Shown here: piece by piece, positions 35,100 through 45,393 of the stretch
Layout of the letters: every line of letters starts with the position of its first letter
Numbering within the stretch: the first letter of the stretch is position 1
From: Amanita rubescens
Taxonomy: Eukaryota; Basidiomycota; Agaricomycetes; Agaricales; Amanitaceae
DNA: 64,000 nucleotides
Assembly (NCBI GenBank): GCA_015039365.1
Contig: WION01000020.1
Span: 124,001-188,000, forward strand
Direction of reading: 5' to 3'
Notes under the pieces: generated by a model
Told to the model about the DNA's origin: nothing
Databases searched by the model: none
Seen by the model: only the letters and a program-made list of their open reading frames with translations
Translations under genes and position numbers: made by a program

Positions 35100-35107
35100 A
35101 ACCGACT
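35100..35107. repeat. 8-bp target duplication AACCGACT
   Basis: Reverse complement of AGTCGGTT at 31106–31113; abuts the inner end of the right hAT1 copy. Confidence 0.9.
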
Positions 35108-35299
35108 CAGCGTTGTCATGACCCGGGTCTGACGAGGTCAGACCCCGACCCGTCGTCAAGTGACCTGACGTTGACTGACGCGTCAAGGGTCCGTGAGAAA
35201 TTCCCTTATCTCGGCTGTCCGATGTCGTCCAGCGTCGTCCAGCACCATCCAGCGCCTCTTGGGATACAGATAAAGTAACAAATCATATAATGTCGTAGC

Positions 35300-38119
35300 T
35301 TACATCCCTACTACGGATATCTCAGGGTTTATTTCAAGATCTGTGCTATTCTCCTCGCCCGAGCTGCTCAGTAAGTCATAAGCTTCCAGTTCTTTTTCTA
35401 AGTTCTGAATACCTCCTTTCCAGAATGTGTTCATCCCATCTGAAGGTGGGTCACCATCGGTCGGATACTTGAAGAGTGTTCTAAGCTGAATAGAGACTTT
35501 CACCGGAGTATGATGAGCCGAGTGAGTTGCTGAGGTTAACGGAGGAATGGTAATTGTCAACCTGACATGTGGGACAGCGGGAGGGAGTTCATCATCGCCA
35601 ACATCTCCCACGTCCTTATCGCCATTTGCAGAAGCTGCGCCCCCAATAAGACGCTCGGATAACTGATCAAAATCAAGCGGATCTTCTGAGTCGATATTGT
35701 CAAGATCAGGTGCCGACTCGACATCGGTCACGGAAGTAAAGCTTCGTTTTCCTCGCGCACGAAGCAAGCCAGCGGCTACATGCATTTGCTTGATGTCCAT
35801 TCCAACAACTGTCGCCTTCCGAACCTTCTCAACTCCTAGTTTACTACGGATGCCTGTGTGGACGAGCCCCATATGGCTAAATGCGCGTTCGCACCCCGCT
35901 GAGTTTGCAACGATGCTCAGGATGTGTATCGCTATTTTGGTGAGACGGTTGCGGCCAGTTTCTTCACCAGTATCAATTCCTTCCCAAATTTCGACAGGAT
36001 TCACCTCCTGTTCCTGTTCAACAAAGTCAGATATTATAAGTTCAAGGTACGCTATACCTTACATTTATCTGGGCCATGTTCATCCAGTCCTCCAGAGCCA
36101 TGGCTTCCGGAGAAAATTCTTCGCGCCTATTATAGTAATCCATAAACGCGGCCTGAAAATTGGCGTCTGCTTCCACTTTAAACATACGCCATTGCAGGCG
36201 CTTGAGCATATTACATAACCCAATTGGTGTTAAAGCTATTCCTCGCCCAAGGAGGTCCCCGCGAAGATAAGGATTGAGGACGACAGCGGCAATAAAGGGC
36301 TCTTGATCCGCTGCCGCCCAGCGCCTCTCAAGGCTATCCAGAATTTCATCACGTACGTCTGACTCATCTACAGGATCAAGATTGGAATAAATGCGATAGA
36401 GGTTTGCAAGCGTTGTCAGCACATGATAAAGCTGAGTATTAGATGCCTGAGTGATATTAGCGGCGATTGCGAGTGGCTCAAGATGACTACACGTCCTTTA
36501 AAAGTAACCGTAAGCATCATTGATATCGACGACTGGATGCTTACTTCTTGACATGGTACCAGAACTGTGGATTTTCGATTATGTCCTGTACCGCTATAGC
36601 CTTTGCTTTATCATCACTTTTAGAACCGGCACTTGCAATCATGATTTCGCTATTTTTAATCCAGGTTGCTTTCAAAGCTTTTTCGACGGTGAGAAGTCGT
36701 TGAAGTGAAAGATAGTGAGCAGTCCAGCGAGTGATCACAGGGAGAATCAGAGCCAAGGACTTATTATACGTGAATAATTGCTCCTGACGAAATAATCCCA
36801 ATGCGCGACTGTGATTATTCATCCACTTGATGACCACCAAAGCCTTTGAGACGCAAGCTTGGAATTGAAGCTTGAGCGTGAGGTAGTCACCAACGATAAG
36901 ATTAATTTGATGCGCCCAACAAAGAGTAATGATAAGCCACGGCATTTGGGCGCGAAGCAAGCGCCGCATTTTGCGAGCATCACCACCATCATCAGAGCAT
37001 ACAGCAATAACTCTATGGCCATATGTCTCTTCACTCCACCTGATATCATCCACAACAAGCTGCAATAGGGTTTTGCCAGTCTTTGGTTGCGCAGAAACAT
37101 CATGAGTTCGCATCAAATAAGGCTGCAGCGGATATTTCATCAGTCATATCAAAATGTTGGCGTGTCGCCCTTGAACTCATGCGCTCACCTCAAAGTCAAC
37201 GCTAACCATTGTTGCAACAATTGCCTGCTTAGCCGTGTTCTTCCATCCATCAGTCTGAAAAGTCGCCTTCCGCCCCTTTAACTTCAACTTCAACTTCTCC
37301 TCAACCTTTCCTGCTTCTCGGTCAAGTATGGAACCTGATAAAGTTCGTCGATCAGGCACGATTGCGCCCGGAATCCACTTGTCGACAAACAAGCGCACCT
37401 GCGGGTTGTTCGCAGTGTTCCACGCCGAACGTGTTGCAATCAAGAGTTTACAGAAATCTTCTCCGAATTCTTGCTGCAGGTGTGGGTCCCATACTCTCGT
37501 AACTGGACTCGATGATCCCGAGCCATCTGGGTTCATGAAGCTCGATGTTCTAGGTCGCTTTGTTGGGCGATCTATATTTACCAAAGGAGTGGACAATAAG
37601 AGTGGGCTCGGCATTGGTGACGGCGTTGCTGAGCCACTCCAGCCGTCAGTTGGATAATGGACCCGATCTAAACCTGTTGTGATAATAGGAAGGGGCATGC
37701 TGACCGAACGTCCAAGTGGCACAGGTCCTGGATCCTCGTGGCGACGGCCTTTCTTCTCATTGATCTCTTCAACGGCACGAGCTTTAACATCTGGGGCAAC
37801 AAAAATACATTTGCTCAGGTGTGGTACCATTGATTGACCTGGTTTTCCTGAGATTGGCGGGCAGTTGACGCGTGCTACATAAAATTCATAATAGTCTCTG
37901 AGGTCCAAACGTCTGACAACCACCTTGAGCTTCCCGCTCTGCGTCTGTGCGGTCACCACTGATGCCGCTAATTGCCGCACCAAGAATGTCAGACTGCCGA
38001 AGCAGTTCCTTGTGATTATTGAGGCAAGCGATGCACCATGCATTCTTGTAAGAGTTGTTGTTGCGAAAAAAAAGTCCATCAGTAAAGAAATACCCCCAAG
38101 ACCAGTGTCTCAAAGACAT
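35300..38119 (-). CDS. hAT transposase of hAT1, right copy, 859 aa
   Basis: Mirror of the gene at 31476–34295 with the same five exons and the same predicted protein. The hAT2 insertion lies upstream of its start (134 bp beyond the ATG), so the coding frame is intact though its promoter side is displaced. Confidence 0.87.
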
Positions 38120-38245
38120 GAGAGAGCGAGTAAGGGGAACGTAAACTGCTCCATTGACTATATACTTGAGTACACCATATCATACACGATGTTTCAATGC
38201 CACTTGTGCAAGGTGATCGATCGGCTGCCGTTCATGAGTCGGTAA

Positions 38246-38253
38246 TATATTCA
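38246..38253. repeat. 8-bp target duplication TATATTCA of hAT2, left
   Basis: Repeated at 43213–43220; the uninterrupted site exists as TGAATATA at 31342–31349 in the left hAT1 copy. Confidence 0.92.
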
Positions 38254-38559
38254 TAGTGCTGCAGAGTCCTGTCCTGTCCTGTCTTTTGGCCCCGGAGGGC
38301 AGGACTGAAGACAGGACTGAAGACTGCAAGCTCAAAAGACCAGAGGACAGGACCAAGACTGCTGTAGTAGGACAGGACTGCAGTCCTGGATCAGTCTTGG
38401 ACCGGTCCTGACCAGTCTCGGACTTAATTCAGTCTCGGACCGGTCTGGACTGGTCCTGACCGGTCCTGTGCAGTCTCGATGATTAGTATATTACTATTAT
38501 AAGATAAATATCTATATACTAAGTAAAGGTAACGGTGTAATCTACCATGTATGGTAATT

Positions 38560-41500
38560 TCAATTAAAACCATCATCATAGTCTTCCGCATATAGCTCCT
38601 CCTCGTCTTTAAGTATTAGCGAAAAATCATTGAAGTCTACATCTACCTCTTCAATAGAACGGGAATTTACTCGTGCCCAGTCAATTATATTACCTTTCCA
38701 GTTGTACTGTAGGCACTCGAGTGCCTCAATGAGATCGGGCCCAATAGATGAGCGACGATCAGTAGTGACCTGTTTCGTGCGTGAAAAGAGTCGTTCACAG
38801 GAAACAGATGATCCGGGGATGGGCAAGATATCGAGTGCTATGCGGGCAAGGGTCGGATACCTCGTTGTATGCATCTGCCACAAATCCTACTAATTAGCAC
38901 CGTTACGCTGCTCATTGATATTACACTCACAGCCCACCATTTTAGAGTATCCATCTTCTTCTTCACGTCACATAAAGGTTCCTCGACATATCGCTTGAGC
39001 TCCCCTTCCCATCCTTGTGTCACCGCCATTAAACGCCCCTTACGTGCCCGGTCGAAGTCATCGTCGTCGTCGTGATCATCGTCATCGTCATCATCACGGC
39101 GATGACAATGCTTGTTGGTATCCAGATCGATCACCTCATTCGCTGTTTGAATTGCGACGCCGAAGCGTTTCGGCCAGTATTCAGCCATCTACTATGATGT
39201 CAGCACAGATATTACTAGGTAAGAAGAGACTCACGGCTTCACGGACAATGACCCATGCCTCTGCCTGCCAATCCTTCGCATCGTGACTTCCCGCTTGAAT
39301 CTCCTCTTCCCACTCATTCCTTCCACCCCATTTCGTCTCTATGTATTCCATTCGATAGTAGGGGTGCAATACTGTTGTCAAGGATCAGCTACTCATCAAA
39401 CAACGATGGAAATGAAAAACGTACACATTGATAAGACATATACCGGCGTATTATCGAGGTTAACGTAGTACTTGTTCAATTTCGATAATCCGCTCTTGAT
39501 TGCAGAGCGAAAGTCGCTGAATTTGGGGTTTGCAAGCTTGCGCTCCCATCGTGTCAAGAGGCCTTCGAGTGCGGGGATAACACGGTGCAGCGTGGGGAAG
39601 GCGTCCGATGAGAACTTCTGCTGGTATTCGTTGGCATCCTGCGAGAATATGTGAGCATCCATGAAAAGAACGCACAAACGAGTCAGTCGAGATCCATACC
39701 TCTAGTATTTCGGCACACCACACCACCCGTTCCCATTTTGGCTCATCTAGTAAAAAAGCCGTCCATGGAATCTTCTTCACTACCTTTCCGTGTTTACGAA
39801 TGGTTGTTATGGGGCCAAATTTCTTATCTGCGCTCAGAATAAACGAATCAATAGGCTACAAAGATGTGTTTAAGTCCAGAAATGCAGTACTACTACCAAG
39901 AGTCCACGCACCTCGCGTAGCTTGTATGCACGCTCGCACATGGCAAACGCAGTGCCCCATCGAGTATTACCATGCAGGGGTATCTTCAGTGGCTTATCAA
40001 TGTTGAACTTATAATATACGATATACATACAGTATATAGTAAATATAAGTGATATCATTAGTTTACACTAACTAATGTAATAACGCTCAGTTACTTACTC
40101 GTCTCTCAACCAATCATAATAGTGGATGATTGAGTGTGAGATAATATATTGACATGAGAATATATTCAACATATTCTCATACTCATCTACCAATCATAAT
40201 AGTGGATGATTGATGATGAGAACATATTCTGACATGAGAATATCCTAGCGATATTCTCATAAGATCATCCAATCATAATAGTGGAACTATTGATGATGTG
40301 AATATATGTTGACATGAGAATAGATGACATATATACGTTATGGTTATCGACCTATCACATTGAAGATTGATAATGTGATGAGTCAGTCAATATAATTGAT
40401 GAGTCAAGTGCTGCGCAAAGCTATGCATTGCTGTATAATAGCTGTGCATTGCTGTAGAATGACGCCTTATGAGTCAAATATCTGTGACTCATACTGATAA
40501 GACTCTTTGTACTTATTTGTAGTTTAGTAGTATATAAACTGTACTCTAGTAGCGTCAATCCTTATCCTATTATCCTCTCTACTGTCTACTGTTGAGCCCC
40601 AGCTCCAGTAAGCTCTTAACAACTCCACACCACACTCGGTAAGTAGTACATTCTATGTACTAGACTGCGCTGCTCGCTAGGGATTTGTTATCCCTAGTTT
40701 CAACAATCAAAGCCATGATCGCGTTGCTGCTTTTCGAACCACTCCTTGCGCTGACCTGAAGCTTGAATCTGAATCATGCGATCGATCAGAAATCAGTCAA
40801 GTGACAAGGATGGGAAGAAGCCAAGATACCTTGACGACGAGTGTCCGGATCGTAGCGATGACATCCAGCCCGCCAATAACTAACCGATTTTCAGGCAAAG
40901 AGGGATCAAAGTCCCAGATTGCCTGCTTCGTCTCAACGACCGCCAGCTGGGTGATCTCAGACATGAAGTCTGAGATCCCCAACTGGATCACATGCGCTAG
41001 GCACCTGTATGTGGTGCGTGAAATGTGATTCATGAAGAACAAAACAACTTAACTCACCCAAGTTGACGGGATTCTGCTGACCACTTTGTAAACCCACGCC
41101 GCCTTAACACGGATGCCACCTTCTTTACTGTGGTCATGTTATTACTTGCGTTGTCCGCAGTGACGTAGCCAAGCTAAGTTGCCGAAGATAAGAAGATGGT
41201 AAGGAAAAGATTTGCTAACGCACATTGTTAGATGTTTTGGAAGTAACACCGACACGATCCAAGAGCTTGATAACGTAGCGGCCAAGGTTGTCGCCATCGT
41301 GTGGACCGGAAATCTTGTGCATCGCGAGAACTTCTGAACGAAAAACCCAGCCGTCCGCCTTCACATCAATCCACTGGGCGCAAAGACCCAAAAATGCGGT
41401 GCTTGTGTGCGGAGCTGTCCAGGTATCCCAATTAACTGAAACATCTCCAATGGTTTGCCGGAAGGTGAGCTTCAGATTGCTGATATATTCATTAAAGTCA

Positions 41501-42558
41501 CTGATTATCTTGCTGCAAATTGCTGAGCGCCCTGGAAGATCTTCGTGAGTTGTTTTTGGACGCATCGTGACCAGGCAATTGGTGAAGGTGAGATCATCAC
41601 CAAGGACAAGGGCCTAACCGGGGTTTAGGGTAAGGACTCAATGCGATCTTATCGATATTAAATTACTAAGCACGTACCTCATCACTGCAGACAACGTGTT
41701 TGACAATCGCGTTGAGGATGGCAGCTCGGGAGAACGCGGTCGGACCCTCAACCTTCTGTACGACGCTGTCAAGCGTCTTTTGCATGTGGACCGGCTTCTT
41801 CCTCTCTGCTTCATTACGCTCTCGCTCCAACACGCTCTTTGGTACCGCAGCTGGCTTTTCGGCGTACCCCTTCTCTTTGCACCGCTTTGAATACTCTTGG
41901 TAGTGGAAGGCGGCGATGTGGCGGCAGCAGCTTGTGTTACTGCCACTAAGCCAACCCGCCATCGCACCACGTTTCTTTTTAACTACGGCATCTTCTCTGC
42001 AAGAAACACGACTGGGTATGCATAAACCACTCGGTGTATCCACATGACTAACGTACCTGCAGATTCCACACCACCGTCCCTTCTTCATATCAGAAGACCC
42101 ATCGCGACGATTAAACTTGACCGTTACGCAGGTGGAGAAGATTGTCTCCATGTCGCGCGTTTTTTCGACCTTCGCCTCATGATGACCTGTGCATTCATCA
42201 GGCTCCATCTGTAAATGCGAATTAGCCTGTACGTTCGAAATGCTGACTCTTAATATAGAGGACTTACCTCGCTCTGAACTTCAGCATCCTCTTCATCTCC
42301 CTCAGGCGCCCTTCTTTCCTCGTCCACTTCTTCAACTAGGTTATTGCTACTCCTGTTCTCAACTTCAATTATTTCATCTTCAGAGTCTTCGGGTGTCCGG
42401 GTATAGCGACGTTTTGGTGCCGGCGTCAAGTCATCAACTTCAACATCAAGTGTTCGTTTATTGGATCTCGACGATGACGACACGGAATCTTGTGCCTCAA
42501 GAAGTCTCTGAGAGGGAACATGCTTGCGTGATGATTTGCGCAACATGGCTGACTCCAT
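38560..42558 (-). pseudogene. hAT2 transposase, split by a solo LTR
   Basis: Multi-exon gene starting at ATG 42558 (MESAMLRKSSRKHVPSQRLL). In order it has a Ser/Glu-rich head, a BED-type finger (GRWCGICR with later Cys/His pairs, RHIAAFHYQEYSKRCK), the catalytic part (NWDTWTAPHTSTAFLGLCAQ, CLAHVIQLGISDFM, PLKIPLHGNTRWGTAF), NKYYVNLDNTPVYVLSM, and the C-terminal dimerisation domain (DILPIPGSSVSCERLFSRTK). The frame is broken at 40001–40705 between WFEKQQRDHGFD and DKPLKIPLHGN by the LTR. I did not map every intron. The remaining exons look undamaged. Confidence 0.8.
40001..40705. mobile_element. solo LTR (705 bp) inside hAT2
   Basis: Starts TGTTGAACTTATAATA and ends CCCTAGTTTCAACA (inverted TGTTGAA ends) and is flanked by the perfect 5-bp repeat ATCAA (39996–40000 and 40706–40710). 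Inside are three near-identical blocks around CCAATCATAATAGTGGATGATTGA and a TATATAAAC stretch. It has no coding region. It represents an LTR retrotransposon reduced to one LTR by recombination; the Copia-like ends are suggestive only. Confidence 0.88.
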
Positions 42559-43448
42559 GTCTCGTGAACGAATGAACCCAGAGGTGGGCCGACGTTTTTT
42601 ATTCCAAAAAAAAGAGACTAATTACTAATTGCTAGTACACCTGAGTCGGAGTTAGGTGCGCGCACTAGTGTTGCGGCGTTAAGTCCACACAATGATCCGA
42701 AGAGCATGCCGCCTTGCACTTACTGCACCATCTACTCAACGTCTCGAACTTAAGAAGTACTATATTAAGCACTAATCGACGCGTGCCACCTTGATCTAAT
42801 ACTCAACACTCTGAACCTGAGCTAAGTTAGGCATCCAACACCTGAGTCTTCCGTGTAACGAGCGACGCCCACTTGGCATCACCCGTTTGATGTTTCAAAC
42901 CTCTCCCATACCCCATTGAGTTATTATTAATAGTAATACACATCAGATGGCTGTCATTGCCCGGGCGCCGGTATTCAACGGCCGCTGAGTCAAGTTGTCG
43001 TCTCAAATGCCATTGCCTGCCTAAGCTTTAAGACCGGTCAGGACCGGTCCCAACCAGTCTTGGCCGGTCCTTCATTTCCCTGAGTTCCCCAGGACCGGGA
43101 CCGGGACCGAGACAGGACAGCAAAAGACTGAGCTGCAGTCCCGTCTTTGACCGGTCCTACTCCGGTCTTTGATCAGTCTCGGACCGGTCCGGGACCGGAC
43201 TCTGCAGCACTATATATTCACTCGGAGATTAACTGTCCATGAATTAGGTGAAGCGAGAACAGCCTGCTTGATGGCAAGTATGGCTATGTGTGTTTCATTG
43301 AGAAAGGCAATATGGCGATAGTACAGGCGATGGCGATACGGGTGATAAGCCTGACGCACATCTGACCCTTGACTTAGTCACGTCACTCGACGTGACCCTT
43401 TTGACGCGACCTTTCCGACCCCGGGTCAGGCTGACCCGTACAACACTG

Positions 43449-44433
43449 GTGCGGAAAGGTTCACGTACACCGAGACCCTCAAAATTCTCCAAAAATGGGG
43501 TCCAGGATGCCATTTCTTTGAAAACGGACTAGACTCGGATATTGATAAGCTCGCAAAGATGTTGGTTGATCAGGGGCCGATTTTGGCGCTGTTCGCCGAG
43601 TTTCCGTCCAACCCTTTGTTGAGATCGGTGAACTTGCCAAGGTTGAGGGCATTGGCGGACGAGTACGGTTTGCGCTCGTGGTGGACGAGACGGTGGGAAG
43701 TATCGTGAATGTGGAGGTCATCCAGTATACGGATATCGTCGTGAGCGGTTTCACCGGGATTTTCAGTGGGGATGCGAATGTCATGGGTGGATCGTGAGTG
43801 GATCATTCTTGACTAGACGTACTATCTCATCGTGTCAAAGTCTCGTGTTGAACCCACAAGGAAGGTACTACAAAGCGTTAAAGGACCACCTCGATTCCAC
43901 TTTTGAAGATGTCTATTTTGATGAAGACTATATACCTAGAACGAAACTCGAGAGATTTCAAACGGCGCATTTGGAGAATCAACGCCAACACGGAGGCCGT
44001 ATGCAATTTCCTGTGCTCGCGCTCTATAGCGGGCGGCAATACCTCTCCAGACACCGTCATCAAACAAGTCTTTCACCCAAAATATTCCACGCCCGAAAAT
44101 TACGAGCGGTGTCGGAAGAAAAAGGGCGAAGACGAGGAAGGCGGGTACGGAGGCCTCTTTTCGCTCACCTTCACCTCGAGAGCGGCATCTGAAGCGTTCT
44201 TCGACGCACTGCAGTGCTTCAAAGGCCCTAGTCTCGGAACAAACTTTACCCTTGCGTGCCCGTATACCATCCTGGCGTGGCACTATGGTGAGCTGGATTG
44301 GGCGGCGGGGTTCGGGGTCGAGGCAGGGCTGGTGAGAGTCAGTGTTGGGATGGAAGACAAGGATGACCTTTTGAAGCTGTTTGAAGTGGCATTGAATGCG
44401 GCACAGATTCAGGCGCAGGGTGAGAGCCAGTGA
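43449..44433 (+). pseudogene. cystathionine gamma-synthase, C-terminal piece
   Basis: The exon starts at 43459 after the intron end GGAAAG and reads FTYTETLKILQKWGPGCHF and LFAEFPSNPLLRSVNL. It then reaches the PLP-lysine region as SGFTGIFSGDANVMGGS; in the family this is SxxTKIFSGD, so the lysine (43756–43758) is replaced by Gly. An intron (43794–43840) follows, then LVLNPQGRYYKALKDHL. Near 43928 the frame shifts by loss of two bases or gain of one before IYLERNSRDF. The rest is conserved: KGPSLGTNFTLACPYTILAW, ELDWAAGFGVEAGLVRVSVG, stop at 44433. Pieces 1 and 2 of the gene lie at 30600–31113 and 34488–35107. A functional second copy elsewhere is expected but not visible here. Confidence 0.88.
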
Positions 44434-44477
44434 ACGTCTATATGCTGTCGACAGGGACTTTATTTTCGTGGAGCTTT

Positions 44478-45117
44478 TTATTCTTGTATTGAACCAACTA
44501 CACAAGTGATTTGTGTATCATACCTTATATCCAAAGACATCAAAAGTACATTTTGGCAGACGACGACGCCATAGCATTTGGGCCATCTCTTGCTACAGCC
44601 ATCGACGATGACGGGACCTGATCCTTGATATATGATATCAGAGATGCCTTGCTGCTCCTCGGTAATCACACTCATGTCTGTCCAAATGTACAGAACGTAC
44701 AGGTCGAGAGTTTCATCCTGCCCATTTACATTTAGCAAGCGTCGCTTTTCCTCACTATCGAGCACCGGCTCCAGCACCGGCTCGATGGTAGTATCCCTCA
44801 CGTTCAATTGTTCCCAGTGACCCAAGTGTCGACGAAATCCGGTGAAAGGATGACTATAAAGAAGTTTTTGGTCCATGAAGACAGGCGTACGGGCCGTCGC
44901 TAGTCTAATTAGGCCACGCAGCATACTACTGTCGACGATTCCGTTTACCTCCTCCAACAGCACACCATGAGAAGAGCGGAGCAGTTGGTAAAAATAGAGC
45001 GCCGTCAACGCTCTATATCCCCGTGTTTCATCGTTCTTCTTCGCCTCAAATACAACATGACCATAACCGACCCATGCACGCTGACCAACAAGGCAGGGCC
45101 AATTTTGGAACCTCTAT
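44478..45117 (-). CDS. hypothetical protein, C-terminal exon
   Basis: Open minus-strand exon from an apparent intron end (GGAGGATAG, near 45118) to the stop at 44478. It reads FQNWPCLVGQRAWVGYGHVV, then FEAKKNDETRGYRALTALYF and SGPVIVDGCSKRWPKCYGVV. The start lies in upstream exons that I could not place. The gene is convergent with the cystathionine gamma-synthase remnant (stops 45 bp apart). I do not recognise the family. Confidence 0.5.
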
Positions 45118-45393
45118 CCTCCGTCACAGGATGTACAGAGGACAAAGGGGGATCATGCTTCCGATGTCAACGGCGTCTAGGATATAGAACAGAGTTCCAT
45201 TCTACCAGATATTACAAAAACCCGCTGCGAACCCCTGCTCGGATATGATTGCACGATGCTTGGTGACTAGCAGTACTTGCACGTCGGAACATTACCCATT
45301 ATCTAAGTGGATAGTACGCTTCAGCAACGCTTATGATTAATCACCAGGGTCATGCTCATGGACATTTGGACTTTAACATATGAATACAGGCAT

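Larger units (their letters stand above)
34488..35107 (-). pseudogene. cystathionine gamma-synthase, middle piece, inverted
   Basis: The minus strand reads on from the piece at 30600–31113: after AGTCGGTT the codons continue FAERFLSIKIGILDG, then a low-complexity Gly/Ala part, then YLEERYGHNLPL and EGDVYLFPSGMAAIWTAYQ, typical cystathionine gamma-synthase segments, and an intron donor GTGAGTATATG. The following intron ends at GTGCGGAA, which continues into the piece at 43449. The piece is therefore inverted relative to its two partners. Bases 34488–34495 (TTCCGCAC) pair with GTGCGGAA at 43449–43456. Confidence 0.85.
38254..43212 (-). mobile_element. hAT transposon hAT2 inserted in hAT1 (4,959 bp)
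   Basis: Perfect 16-bp terminal inverted repeats (TAGTGCTGCAGAGTCC) and an 8-bp target duplication (TATATTCA). Both subterminal regions (38270–38480 and 43030–43205) are packed with GGACCGGTCC-type motifs. It encodes a hAT transposase on the minus strand, different from that of hAT1, and carries a solo LTR at 40001–40705. Without the LTR it is 4,249 bp. Confidence 0.9.
35108..43448 (-). mobile_element. hAT transposon hAT1, right copy, inverted and interrupted
   Basis: Mirror image of 31114–34487. Its inner end starts CAGCGTTGTCATGACC at 35108 and its outer end finishes CGTACAACACTG at 43448. It is interrupted between 38253 and 43213 by hAT2. Subtracting that insertion and one 8-bp duplication leaves exactly 3,374 bp, equal to the left copy. 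Confidence 0.9.

Noticed and set aside
34409..35186. Open frames crossing the inner ends of the hAT1 copies
   Set aside because: The plus-strand frame from 34409 and the start of the minus-strand frames run through terminal repeats of the transposon. Only the part inside 34488–35107 on the minus strand is genuine gene sequence.
38838..39188. Asp/His-rich run (DDDDDDDHDDDDD) as a possible metal-binding protein
   Set aside because: It is a trinucleotide repeat within an exon of the hAT2 transposase, not a separate gene.
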